Part shown: positions 16,917 to 24,950 of the stretch, piece after piece
Numbering within the stretch: position 1 is the first letter of the stretch
Layout of the letters: each line of letters begins with the position of its first letter
Assembly: GCA_015057755.1 (NCBI GenBank)
Contig: SVDR01000018.1
Coordinates: 1-35,462, forward strand
DNA: 35,462 nucleotides
Direction: 5' to 3'
DNA from: Lachnoclostridium sp.
GTDB lineage: Bacteria; Bacillota_A; Clostridia; Lachnospirales; Lachnospiraceae
Made by a program: the position numbers and the translations under genes
The notes under the pieces: model-generated
Database searches by the model: none
Seen by the model: only the letters and a program-made list of their open reading frames with translations
Told to the model about the DNA's origin: nothing

Positions 16917-16933
16917 TATTCTCATGATAAAGT
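16905..16933 (+). promoter_or_regulatory. Candidate internal promoter for the DNA methyltransferase gene
   Basis: A perfect TTGACA at 16905-16910, inside the end of the nuclease gene, lies 17 nt from TAAAGT at 16928-16933. It would give the methyltransferase its own transcript starting near 16940, a common safety arrangement that lets modification precede cutting. Confidence 0.6.
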
Positions 16934-16946
16934 TTTCAAAAGAAAA

Positions 16947-16965
16947 ACTTAAGACAACACTTAAG
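16947..16965. repeat. Tandem ACTTAAG repeats in the methyltransferase leader
   Basis: ACTTAAG occurs at 16947-16953 and 16959-16965, 12 nt apart, just downstream of the candidate start of transcription. A partial copy ATTAAG lies at 16975-16980. Each CTTAAG is itself a 6-bp palindrome. The position fits an operator. Confidence 0.5.
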
Positions 16966-16991
16966 GCCGTGGTCATTAAGGAGGATGGTAA

Positions 16992-18560
16992 ATGAGAGAT
17001 AGGTTTTGTTCGTATTACACTAACTCAAAAGATATTACTGCTTACATGGTTTCAAAGTTAGGGATTATTGACAATGATATTATTCTTGAGCCATCTGCAG
17101 GTGAGGGGATTTTTATTGATGAAGTATTAGATACAAAGAAAAAGATACAAATTGATGCGTTAGATATAAACAAAGATGCGATTACTATCTTAAAAAAGAA
17201 ATATGAGCATAATGTTGCTGTCGTTGTTAGAGAAACAGACGCTCTGCTTGATGAACAACTGGATTTATACAGCATCTCTCAATTATGGTTAAAACAAACA
17301 GATACATTATTTGATGAACAGTTAGACATATTCAGTTCCTTGGGAGGTCATTATACAAAAGTTATTGGTAATCCACCTTATGGTGCATGGCAGGATTATG
17401 AAAAAAGAGAAATTCTCAAGAAAAAATTTGTTGGACATTATGTGAAAGAGACATATTCATTGTTTCTGCTGCGGTGTCTTTCTGTTCTAAAAATGGGAGG
17501 TAGACTTTCTTTTATTATTCCGGATACATATTTGTTTCTAAATATGCATTCACGGTTGAGAAAACTAATTTTTGCAAATACTAAGATTGATGAAATTCTG
17601 ATTTTTCCTTCCAAGTTCTTTCCAGGAGTTAATTTTGGGTATTCGAATCTTTCAATTATTACTCTTGAGAGAAGTGAGAAAGAGAGCGCTTTAGAGAATA
17701 CATTTCGAGTGGTTCAAGGGTTTCATTCGCCTGATGAATTTAGATTGTTAACGGAAAATGAAAAAGAATATCCGGAGCATTTGCAGATTTTTAGTTTTAA
17801 ACAAAGGGATCTTTTTGAGAATGAACATTGTAGAATAATATTGGCAGAAGCGAAGACTTCTGATCTCCTATTTAATTCTGTGCAAAAACTTGGTGATGTT
17901 GCGGATGTTGTTACCGGATTTTATACGGGGGATAATTTGCGATTTATCAGGGCGGCAGATAAAGATGTGAAAGGTGCCAAAAAGTATGAGGTGGTAGATC
18001 CCCACATGGTGGTTTCTTGTACTTCTATTTATGGATTTCCAGATGTCGAAGAATGTTATGTACCATATATTAAGAGTGCGGCTAAAAGACGTTATGTAAG
18101 ACAGAGAGAGGAATGGTTTGTTCGTTGGGATAAGTCTACCGTTGAATTTTACAATAAAAATAAAAAGTCCAGATTTCAGAATTCAGCTTTTTATTTTAAA
18201 ACCGGCATCGGTATTCCTATGGTAAAATCAAGTCAGATACGAGCATTTTTAATGTCCGATCAGGTTTTTGATCAGTCAATTGTTGGAATTTTTCCCAAGG
18301 ATAAATCGAAGCTTTACTATTTATTAGCGTTAATGAATTCGGAAGTTATAAATGATTTGATTCATGCGTTAAATCCAACAGCTAACAATTCGTCAAATTA
18401 TATAAAACAATTGCCATATAGAGAACCTGATGATGAGGTGATGGAAAAGATCAATGGAATGGTTGAAAAAGTGATTTCCTGTGAGCGTAACGCAGATTAT
18501 GAGAATGCTGAGCGTTTACATAGTGAAATAAATACTATTATCAGTCAGATTTATTTGTAA
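16992..18560 (+). CDS. N6-adenine DNA methyltransferase, TaqI/Eco57I-like (gamma class)
   Basis: This is the modification enzyme of a type II-like system. The order of motifs is that of the gamma class: YYTNSKDITAYMV (8-20, motif X), EPSAGEG (33-39, motif I, SAM binding), DALDIN (55-60, motif II) and NPPY (127-130, catalytic motif IV). The C-terminal half (about 280-520) contains GDVADVVTGFYTGDN and later segments typical of a TaqI-type target recognition domain. ATG at 16992 follows AAGGAGGATGGTAA. An unusual 21-residue tandem repeat (81-101 and 102-122) sits between motifs III and IV. The gene is AT-rich like its partner. The recognition sequence is not predictable here. Confidence 0.9.
   Translation: MRDRFCSYYTNSKDITAYMVSKLGIIDNDIILEPSAGEGIFIDEVLDTKKKIQIDALDINKDAITILKKKYEHNVAVVVRETDALLDEQLDLYSISQLWLKQTDTLFDEQLDIFSSLGGHYTKVIGNPPYGAWQDYEKREILKKKFVGHYVKETYSLFLLRCLSVLKMGGRLSFIIPDTYLFLNMHSRLRKLIFANTKIDEILIFPSKFFPGVNFGYSNLSIITLERSEKESALENTFRVVQGFHSPDEFRLLTENEKEYPEHLQIFSFKQRDLFENEHCRIILAEAKTSDLLFNSVQKLGDVADVVTGFYTGDNLRFIRAADKDVKGAKKYEVVDPHMVVSCTSIYGFPDVEECYVPYIKSAAKRRYVRQREEWFVRWDKSTVEFYNKNKKSRFQNSAFYFKTGIGIPMVKSSQIRAFLMSDQVFDQSIVGIFPKDKSKLYYLLALMNSEVINDLIHALNPTANNSSNYIKQLPYREPDDEVMEKINGMVEKVISCERNADYENAERLHSEINTIISQIYL
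17233..17358 (+). repeat. Diverged 63-bp tandem duplication inside the methyltransferase gene
   Basis: Codons for TDALLDEQLDLYS start at 17235 and those for TDTLFDEQLDIFS at 17298, exactly 63 bp later. The DNA copies share ACAGA and TTGATGAACA blocks but differ at many other positions, so the duplication is old and kept in frame. Confidence 0.8.
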
Positions 18561-18565
18561 AACAA

Positions 18566-18606
18566 TAAAAATGGCAGGAGATCAAAGCTGGTTCTCCTGC
18601 CATTTG
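18566..18606. terminator. Bidirectional terminator between methyltransferase and L,D-transpeptidase genes
   Basis: AAATGGCAGGAGA at 18569-18581 pairs perfectly with TCTCCTGCCATTT at 18593-18605, between convergent stop codons. Confidence 0.9.
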
Positions 18607-18610
18607 TCAT

Positions 18611-20203
18611 TTACTGGACTCCGTGAGCTGCCAGAATTGCCTGTCTGGAAGCTGCGATTCCTTCCTGAGTCAGATTCGGGTCTGTCGGGTCCCATCTCTG
18701 TTCGAACGGAATCTCATAATCGATGGTCGGACGGTTGAACGGTCCCGGAATCGGGTTTTCGTAAACTTCAACGGTAGTTCCGACCGGACAGTAGTCGTAA
18801 ATCCACTTACTGTCTGCCGTTGTCAGGCGGATACATCCGGCGGAACGGGCGATACCGAGATTGTTGTAAGTACTTGCCCATACAGTGTACGGATCCGGAG
18901 CATCATAGATGATGGAGTGCATCAAGATGGAAAGTCCGGAGCCAAGGCGAGTTGCGTACTGAGTCCAAACGTCATTGATCATCAGTCTCCAACGATACTT
19001 TGCCGGAGTCCTGAATGTGCCGAGCGGAGTGTCATCACCGGTAGAAACCAGGAAGGACTTCACAGGAATAATAAATCCGTTGGCACCATCCTGTGCATAA
19101 ACAGTGAGACAGTTCATTTCTTTGTTAATGCGAATCATGAATGGTCCTGCTGTACCGATCAATGGTTCCACATCGGACCACATCTTGCCGTCCTCACCAA
19201 AGTAATATTTATATCCGTCGATATACTGCCATCCGGTTACCGGGTAGGAATCTCTGAAGTAGTAGCGGTCATCGCCGACCCAGCCCCAGCCGGTGTAGTT
19301 GGAACCGTCTCCGCCGTGGATGTAACGGAGCACGCCGTCTACATACTGAACGCCGTCTGCATGTGCTGCAAATACCGGTCTGGACAGATCATACTGCGGG
19401 TCTATTCCCTTTTCTACGAATACAAGGCGGAAACCGGTCATCGCGATTCCCTGGTTCATAGCGCCGCAGGTCATACCGTTTTTCGCCCAGCTTGTGTAAG
19501 TACCGTTGCTGAGAGAGGCGGTATAGTAAATATCATACTGGTCTGCGACTGCTCCGGAGAAACGGAACTGGATCGCTTCGATCAGTGGCCAGCCTTCTTT
19601 TAATTCGGTCTGCTGACCATTCATCGCCCAGTTGGTCCATCCGCCTGTTGTGGAATATGTACGGTATAAAAGATCGCCGTGGATTCCCTCTAAATATGTA
19701 GAGATGGAAGAAAATGTATTGTCATTGGCAGTGATCGGCTGGTCATTGACAAACGGGGAAGACCACTGCAGGGCATCTCTTAACAGAATCTGTGTCTGCA
19801 GACGCGGAACGCGTTTCGGAACGCTCAACGGACCTGTTTCATCCATCAGAGGCGGTGTGGTTTCCTGTACGGTCTCTTCCGGAACAACCGGGGCATTCGG
19901 AGCAGCGATCTCCGGCTGTGCGGCAGCTTCGGTAGATTCTGTTGCGATCTCCCAGGATTCTGTTTCCGGAATCGGATCTCCCGGAGAAATTGCCGGTTCT
20001 GTCGGGCGGGCAAATTGTCCCGGTCCTAAAGATTCTTGAAATTCAAACGTACCTTCCGTGGAAGACGCAGAAGTCTCAACAGGAATAACATCTGTAATAA
20101 CAGGGGATGATGCCGTCTGATCAGCGAACGCATGCAGAACGCTGGTGCTTAATAAAATACTGGATATAAGCAGAGTCAGGCCGGCTTTTTTCAGTCTGCG
20201 CAT
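18611..20203 (-). CDS. Secreted L,D-transpeptidase (YkuD) with ChW and wall-binding repeats
   Basis: This exported enzyme would make 3-3 cross-links in peptidoglycan or attach proteins to it. A signal peptide spans 1-28 (RRLKK, hydrophobic core, cut near AFA-DQ). A Pro/Thr/Glu linker covers 30-130. Two ChW-like repeats (about 170-265) have the pattern GWTNWAMNG and YTSWAKNG. A glucan-binding-type repeat follows (GWQYIDGYKYYFGEDGKMW, 324-342). The YkuD domain (about 352-483) holds His429 (LMHS) and the catalytic Cys457 in SAGCIRL. ATG at 20203 has AAGGAGG 7 nt upstream. It is the only minus-strand gene in the glycan locus. A tail with RWDPTDP follows the catalytic domain. Confidence 0.93.
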   Translation of the reverse strand: MRRLKKAGLTLLISSILLSTSVLHAFADQTASSPVITDVIPVETSASSTEGTFEFQESLGPGQFARPTEPAISPGDPIPETESWEIATESTEAAAQPEIAAPNAPVVPEETVQETTPPLMDETGPLSVPKRVPRLQTQILLRDALQWSSPFVNDQPITANDNTFSSISTYLEGIHGDLLYRTYSTTGGWTNWAMNGQQTELKEGWPLIEAIQFRFSGAVADQYDIYYTASLSNGTYTSWAKNGMTCGAMNQGIAMTGFRLVFVEKGIDPQYDLSRPVFAAHADGVQYVDGVLRYIHGGDGSNYTGWGWVGDDRYYFRDSYPVTGWQYIDGYKYYFGEDGKMWSDVEPLIGTAGPFMIRINKEMNCLTVYAQDGANGFIIPVKSFLVSTGDDTPLGTFRTPAKYRWRLMINDVWTQYATRLGSGLSILMHSIIYDAPDPYTVWASTYNNLGIARSAGCIRLTTADSKWIYDYCPVGTTVEVYENPIPGPFNRPTIDYEIPFEQRWDPTDPNLTQEGIAASRQAILAAHGVQ

Positions 20204-20278
20204 AGGCTTTCCTCCTTGTTTTTGATTTCATTTCGTCTTTATAGTTTACCACGAGATGGGGAAAAATACTATATAAGA

Positions 20279-20307
20279 TTTACAATTTATGGCGGATAGT
20301 GTAAAAT
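20279..20307 (+). promoter_or_regulatory. Promoter of the main glycan operon
   Basis: TTTACA at 20279-20284 and TAAAAT at 20302-20307 are spaced exactly 17 nt. An ATG at 20306 overlaps the -10 box, so it cannot be the start codon; the ATG at 20342 is used instead. No terminator is visible from here to 31829. Confidence 0.75.
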
Positions 20308-20341
20308 GACAGGTATAAAACGATGGAAAAAGAGGAAGCAA

Positions 20342-21325
20342 ATGGGAAAAAACGTGTTAGTCAGCATCTGTTGTATCACATACAATCAGGAATCGTACAT
20401 CCGTGATGCGCTGGAAGGATTTGTAAATCAGAAGACCAATTTTAAATATGAAGTCCTGATCCATGATGACGCGTCCACAGATAAGACTGCGGAGATCATT
20501 CGCGAGTATCAGGAACGATATCCGGATCTGATCAAACCGATCCTGCAGACGGTGAATCAGTATTCCCTTGGGCTTACCAATGTTTCCGGAACATGGAATT
20601 TCCCGCGTGCGGTAAAAAACGGCAGCAAATATATTGCCATGTGCGAGGGAGACGATTATTGGATCGATGAAAACAAGCTCCAGCGTCAGGTGGATTATCT
20701 GGAAGCCCATCCGGATTGTGCGCTGGCATTTCACAGCGCCAAGGTGGAAGTGCAGGGCAGTGCGGTAACGGAGCGGATGATGCGCCCTTATACAAAGGAG
20801 CGGATCGTAACTCCGGAGGAGATCATAGACAAGACGTCCGGCTATGCAACAGCGTCGCTGATGTTCCGCACGGAGATGGTAAAGGAGCTTCCGGATTTTT
20901 ATAACAATGCTCCGATCGCAGATATTCCGCTGCAGCTTCTGGCGGCGAATATGGGCTACGGCTATTATATGGATGAACCGATGTGTGTATACCGTCTTGG
21001 CGGCGCAGCATCCTGGACCACGCTGATGAAGCAGGGCAATTATGAGAAAAAGCAGCAGGATTATGCACGGGCGATGAAGAAGGTGTATCAGGGATACGAC
21101 GAATTTTCTGGAAGGCGGTTCCACGAGACAGTGGTGCGTGCATGGAGAAGGCTGTATTTTTTAACACAGGTCAATACCAAGCACTACGATGTGGTACTGG
21201 ACAAAAAGAACCGGAAATTCTATAAGGAACTGAACTTCAGGACCAGATTTTTTATCCGCTTTGAGGCAACATTTCCGGGCATTTATCAGTGGATGCAGGA
21301 TTCCTACCATCGATTCAGGAAATAG
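20342..21325 (+). CDS. Glycosyltransferase family 2 (capsule-type)
   Basis: This is an inverting GT-A enzyme. VSICCITYNQESYIRDALEG (7-26) and HDDASTDKT (41-49) form the nucleotide-sugar site. CEGDDYWID (101-109) carries the DxD function in the EGDDYW form common in capsular glycosyltransferases. The 327-residue protein starts at ATG 20342 after GAGG; codons before it lie in the promoter. It is first in the operon and could set the first branch or chain sugar, but neither donor nor acceptor is predictable. Confidence 0.9.
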   Translation: MGKNVLVSICCITYNQESYIRDALEGFVNQKTNFKYEVLIHDDASTDKTAEIIREYQERYPDLIKPILQTVNQYSLGLTNVSGTWNFPRAVKNGSKYIAMCEGDDYWIDENKLQRQVDYLEAHPDCALAFHSAKVEVQGSAVTERMMRPYTKERIVTPEEIIDKTSGYATASLMFRTEMVKELPDFYNNAPIADIPLQLLAANMGYGYYMDEPMCVYRLGGAASWTTLMKQGNYEKKQQDYARAMKKVYQGYDEFSGRRFHETVVRAWRRLYFLTQVNTKHYDVVLDKKNRKFYKELNFRTRFFIRFEATFPGIYQWMQDSYHRFRK

Positions 21326-21334
21326 GAGAACTTT

Positions 21335-22804
21335 GTGACAGAAAAAGAAATGAAACATAAAGTGGCGAAGGGACTCTTCTGGAAGCTTCTGGAGAACGGC
21401 GGCGCGCAGGCGGTGCAGTTCGTGGTAGCGATCCTGTTGGCAAGACTCCTGACACCGGCGGAATATGGCGTGGTGGGAATCATTATGATCTTCATCACCA
21501 TTGCCAATGTGTTCGTTCAGAGCGGATTCAGTACAGCACTGGTGCAGAAGAAACAGGCGGATGCGGCAGATTTTTCTTCTGTTTGTTATTTTGAACTGGT
21601 ACTTTCGGTCGTGCTGTATGCGATCCTTTATCTGGCGGCTCCGTATATTGCTGCGTTCTATGAGATCGCAGAGCTAAAAGCGATCGTACGTGTTCTGGCG
21701 GTCGTGCTCTTTCCGGGTGCGGTCATTTCCGTTCAGACTGCGTATGTGTCCAGAAATCTGGAATTTAAGGGACTGTTCCTTTCTACACTGGCAGCCTCTT
21801 TGATCTCCGGTGCGGTCAGCATCGGAATGGCCATGGCAGGTTTTGGTGTCTGGGCCATGGTGGGGCAGCAGATCATCTACTATTTTGTATTGATGACAGT
21901 CCTTTTCTTTACCGTTTCCTGGAAACCGGAGAAGCTGTTCAGTTTTGAAAAGCTGCGCACTTTGTTTGCATTTGGCTGGAAACTGCTGTGTGCGTCTCTT
22001 TTGGATACGGTTTTTAACAACCTGTACGGTTTATTAATAGGAAAGATTTACAATGAGGAGCTGCTTGGAAGCTATAACCGTGGTGAGCAGTTCCCGAAAC
22101 TGATCGCGACCAATCTCGGTGCAGCGATCCAGGCAGTTCTGCTTCCTGCATTTTCTGCGAAGCAGGACGATATGAAAGAAGTGCGGAGTATGGTCCGCAG
22201 AGCCATTCAGCTGAGCTCTTTTGTGGTGCTTCCGATGCTTCTGGGATTATTTGCAGTGGCAGATACTCTGGTGCTGGTGCTTCTTGGTGAACAATGGCTG
22301 GTATGTGTTCCGTTTCTGCGGATCACATGCATTACGTACTGTTTCTGGCCGATCCACATCACAAACCTGCAGGCCATTAATGCAGTGGGAAGAAGCGATA
22401 TTTTCCTGAAGCTGGAAGTGGTGAAAAAGGGACTGAGTGTGGTTGCTCTGCTCGTCGGTATGCAATTTAATGTTTATGTGATGGTGTCGATCAAGGCATT
22501 CCAGGATTTCCTGTGTACCTTCGTCAATGCTGCGCCCAATAAAAAACTGCTGGATTACAGCATTTTCGACCAGTGGAGGGATGTGATGCCTCCGGCGCTG
22601 CTGTCGGCAGCGATGTGTGCGGCTGTGATGATGACAGGAAAATGGCTGGTGTTCCTTCCGGTGCTTGTACGACTGATGGTTCAGATTTTGGTTGGTGTGG
22701 CGGTGTATGCTGTGCTGGCCGGAGTATTTCGATTGGAGAGTTTCCGGTTCTGTCTGGATGGCGTGCGCGCGATGACAGGCGGGAAACGTGAGGAGGCGAG
22801 ATAG
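21335..22804 (+). CDS. Polysaccharide flippase, Wzx/TuaB-like
   Basis: This membrane protein of the MOP superfamily would flip undecaprenyl-linked glycan units to the outer face. At 489 residues with about 14 hydrophobic segments it has the family start GLFWKLLENGGAQAVQFVVAILLARLLTP (13-41), where lipid-linked oligosaccharide flippases carry G-x(n)-ARLLxPxxYG. A conserved segment lies near YNRGEQFP (about 240). It resembles the WzxC/TuaB group. The GTG start at 21335 follows AGGAG at 6 nt. It is the first of two flippase-like genes in the operon. Three nt separate it from the ATP-grasp gene. Confidence 0.9.
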   Translation: MTEKEMKHKVAKGLFWKLLENGGAQAVQFVVAILLARLLTPAEYGVVGIIMIFITIANVFVQSGFSTALVQKKQADAADFSSVCYFELVLSVVLYAILYLAAPYIAAFYEIAELKAIVRVLAVVLFPGAVISVQTAYVSRNLEFKGLFLSTLAASLISGAVSIGMAMAGFGVWAMVGQQIIYYFVLMTVLFFTVSWKPEKLFSFEKLRTLFAFGWKLLCASLLDTVFNNLYGLLIGKIYNEELLGSYNRGEQFPKLIATNLGAAIQAVLLPAFSAKQDDMKEVRSMVRRAIQLSSFVVLPMLLGLFAVADTLVLVLLGEQWLVCVPFLRITCITYCFWPIHITNLQAINAVGRSDIFLKLEVVKKGLSVVALLVGMQFNVYVMVSIKAFQDFLCTFVNAAPNKKLLDYSIFDQWRDVMPPALLSAAMCAAVMMTGKWLVFLPVLVRLMVQILVGVAVYAVLAGVFRLESFRFCLDGVRAMTGGKREEAR

Positions 22805-22807
22805 TCG

Positions 22808-23812
22808 ATGGGAGAGACGATTCTTGTAACTGCGATTGGATCTTTTTCAGCGGTGACTGTGATCGAGTCCCTGAAAAAAGATGGTTACCGGGTGGTCGGA
22901 TGTGATATTTATCCGGCTGAATGGGTAGCAAATTCTACAATCGCAGATGTATTTTATAGAGCCCCGTATGCGACAGACAGACCGGCGTACGAGGAATTTG
23001 TCAAAATGGTCTGTAAGGAAGAGGATGTGGCATTTATCATGCCGCTGACCGATGTGGAGATTGACCTGTTCCGAGGATGGACGACTGCGGCGGAAGATAC
23101 CGGTGCAGTTGTTTGTATGTCGGAACGTAAGATGTTAGATATCATTCGCGATAAAAAAGTGCTGGAGAATTATCTGGCACCATTGGAAATCTGTGATACG
23201 ATCCCGGGCAGACTGCTGTCAGAAGTGGTTTCCGATCCGGAGTTTGCAGAGAAAGCAAACTATCCGCTGGTGATCAAACCGATCGACGGCCGCAGCAGTC
23301 AGGGGCTTCACATGGTAAAGAATGTGAAGGAAATGAAGGCGGTCGCTGAACTGTGTAAGGAAGACGCAGCTCATTACATCGTGCAGCCAAAGATCTCCGG
23401 ACCGATCATTACCGTGGATGTGGTGCGAAATCCGGAGACGGAAGAATGTGTCTGCATTCCGAGAAGGGAACTGCTTCGTACACTGAACGGAGCCGGAACT
23501 TCCGTATATGTGTTTAAAAATGAGCATTTAGAAAAGCAGTGCAGGGCGATCGCGAAGGCGCTGAATATCTGTGGATGTGTGAATTTTGAATTTGTAGAAG
23601 AGGCTGAACCTGCGGAGCAGAATGGTCCGGGCAAGTGGAGATTTCTGGAATGCAATCCGAGATTTTCCGGTGGACTGGCATTTTCGGCTGTGGCAGGATA
23701 TGATATGGTGCGAAACCATTTAAACTGCTTTAAAGGAATCGGACTGGAGCCGGAAGGCGAGATCCGGGAGCAGTATGTTGCAAGACGATATACAGAGTTT
23801 GTGACGGGGTGA
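22808..23812 (+). CDS. ATP-grasp ligase (carbamoyl-phosphate-synthase-like), glycan-associated
   Basis: This is an ATP-grasp fold ligase of 334 residues. A Rossmann-like N-terminal domain (ILVTAIGSFSAVTVIESLKK, 5-24) is followed by the ATP-grasp part, including YPLVIKPIDGRSSQG (about 152-166), IVQPKISGP (195-203) and the metal-binding end WRFLECNPRFSGG (about 278-290). This type couples a carboxylate to an amine or makes a carbamoyl-like group. Three nt separate it from the upstream flippase gene and only 5 nt separate it from a sugar aminotransferase gene. It may therefore acylate the amino sugar made by its neighbour, but the substrate is unknown. Confidence 0.82.
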   Translation: MGETILVTAIGSFSAVTVIESLKKDGYRVVGCDIYPAEWVANSTIADVFYRAPYATDRPAYEEFVKMVCKEEDVAFIMPLTDVEIDLFRGWTTAAEDTGAVVCMSERKMLDIIRDKKVLENYLAPLEICDTIPGRLLSEVVSDPEFAEKANYPLVIKPIDGRSSQGLHMVKNVKEMKAVAELCKEDAAHYIVQPKISGPIITVDVVRNPETEECVCIPRRELLRTLNGAGTSVYVFKNEHLEKQCRAIAKALNICGCVNFEFVEEAEPAEQNGPGKWRFLECNPRFSGGLAFSAVAGYDMVRNHLNCFKGIGLEPEGEIREQYVARRYTEFVTG

Positions 23813-23817
23813 TAAAG

Positions 23818-24936
23818 ATGGAGATCAAAAGACATGAGAAGCCGGTATTGGTGACGCGCTCATCCTTACCGCCTCTGGACGAATACGTGGAGATGCTGAA
23901 GCCGATCTGGGAAAGTGCATGGCTGACCAATATGGGAAGTTATCACGAGGAATTCAAAGCCTGTCTTGCGGAGTATTTGAAAGCGGACCGGCTGGAGCTG
24001 TTTGTGAACGGTCATCTGGCGCTGGAGCTTGGAATTCAGGCACTGAAGCTGGAGGGCGAAGTGATCACAACACCGTTTACCTTCGCGTCTACGACGCACG
24101 CTATTGTGCGGAACGGACTGACTCCGGTATTCTGTGATATCAATGAGAAAGATTATACGATGGATGCGGACAAGATCGAGAGTCTGATCACGGAGAAGAC
24201 TTGTGCGATTGCTCCGGTCCATGTTTACGGAAATATTTGTGATGTGGAAAAGATTCAGGAGATTGCGGACCGTCATAATCTGAAAGTGATCTATGATGCG
24301 GCGCATACCTTCTGTGAAACGTATGACGGAGTGGGTGTTGCGAATTTTGGCGACATTTCCATGTTTAGTCTCCATGCGACCAAGGTATTCCACAGCATTG
24401 AGGGCGGAATCATTGCATTCAGAGATCCGGAATTAAAGGATCTGCTGTATCAGTTGAAGAACTTTGGCATTACCGGATATGAAAGTGTAGAATACGTGGG
24501 CTCCAACGGCAAGATGAATGAATTTCAGGCTGCTATGGGTCTCTGTAATCTGCGTCATCTGGACGGGGAGATCGCAAAGAGAAAGGTTCTTGTGGAGCGT
24601 TATCGGGAACGTTTGGCAGGCGCTCCGGGAATCCGGCTTTGCGAGGAAAATCCGCGCGTGAAATCCAACTATGCGTATATGCCTGTGGTATTTGACGGAT
24701 ATGCGGCGGACCGTGATACGATTTTTGCGGAGCTTGCCAAGTACAATATTCATGCAAGAAAGTATTTCTATCCATGCGTGAACAGCTACGAGTGTTATCG
24801 CGGACAGTTCAGCGAGGCTGACACTCCGGTGGCGGCGAGGATTTCCCGTCAGGTGTTGACACTTCCGCTGTTTGCAGACCTGCCGGTGGAGACGGTGGAT
24901 GAAATTTGCGAAATTATTTTGAGTTTTTCCAAATAG
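23818..24936 (+). CDS. DegT/DnrJ/EryC1/StrS sugar aminotransferase
   Basis: This PLP enzyme transfers an amino group to a nucleotide-linked keto-sugar. The typical core is present: VNGHLALELGIQAL (63-76), TTPFTFASTTHAI (84-96), YDAAHTFC (159-166, Asp160 contacting PLP) and SLHATKVFHSIEGG (184-197, with Lys189 as the Schiff-base lysine). The 372 residues match the family. ATG at 23818 is preferred over the GTG at 23809, which overlaps the upstream stop. No dedicated 4,6-dehydratase lies in the window, so the keto-sugar precursor must be made elsewhere. Confidence 0.93.
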   Translation: MEIKRHEKPVLVTRSSLPPLDEYVEMLKPIWESAWLTNMGSYHEEFKACLAEYLKADRLELFVNGHLALELGIQALKLEGEVITTPFTFASTTHAIVRNGLTPVFCDINEKDYTMDADKIESLITEKTCAIAPVHVYGNICDVEKIQEIADRHNLKVIYDAAHTFCETYDGVGVANFGDISMFSLHATKVFHSIEGGIIAFRDPELKDLLYQLKNFGITGYESVEYVGSNGKMNEFQAAMGLCNLRHLDGEIAKRKVLVERYRERLAGAPGIRLCEENPRVKSNYAYMPVVFDGYAADRDTIFAELAKYNIHARKYFYPCVNSYECYRGQFSEADTPVAARISRQVLTLPLFADLPVETVDEICEIILSFSK

Positions 24937-24950
24937 AAAGGAAGGATATC

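Noticed and set aside
18623..19603. A 326-codon plus-strand open frame opposite the L,D-transpeptidase gene
   Set aside because: The minus-strand frame has a signal peptide, wall-binding repeats and the YkuD motif; the plus-strand frame shows no domain and no ribosome site.
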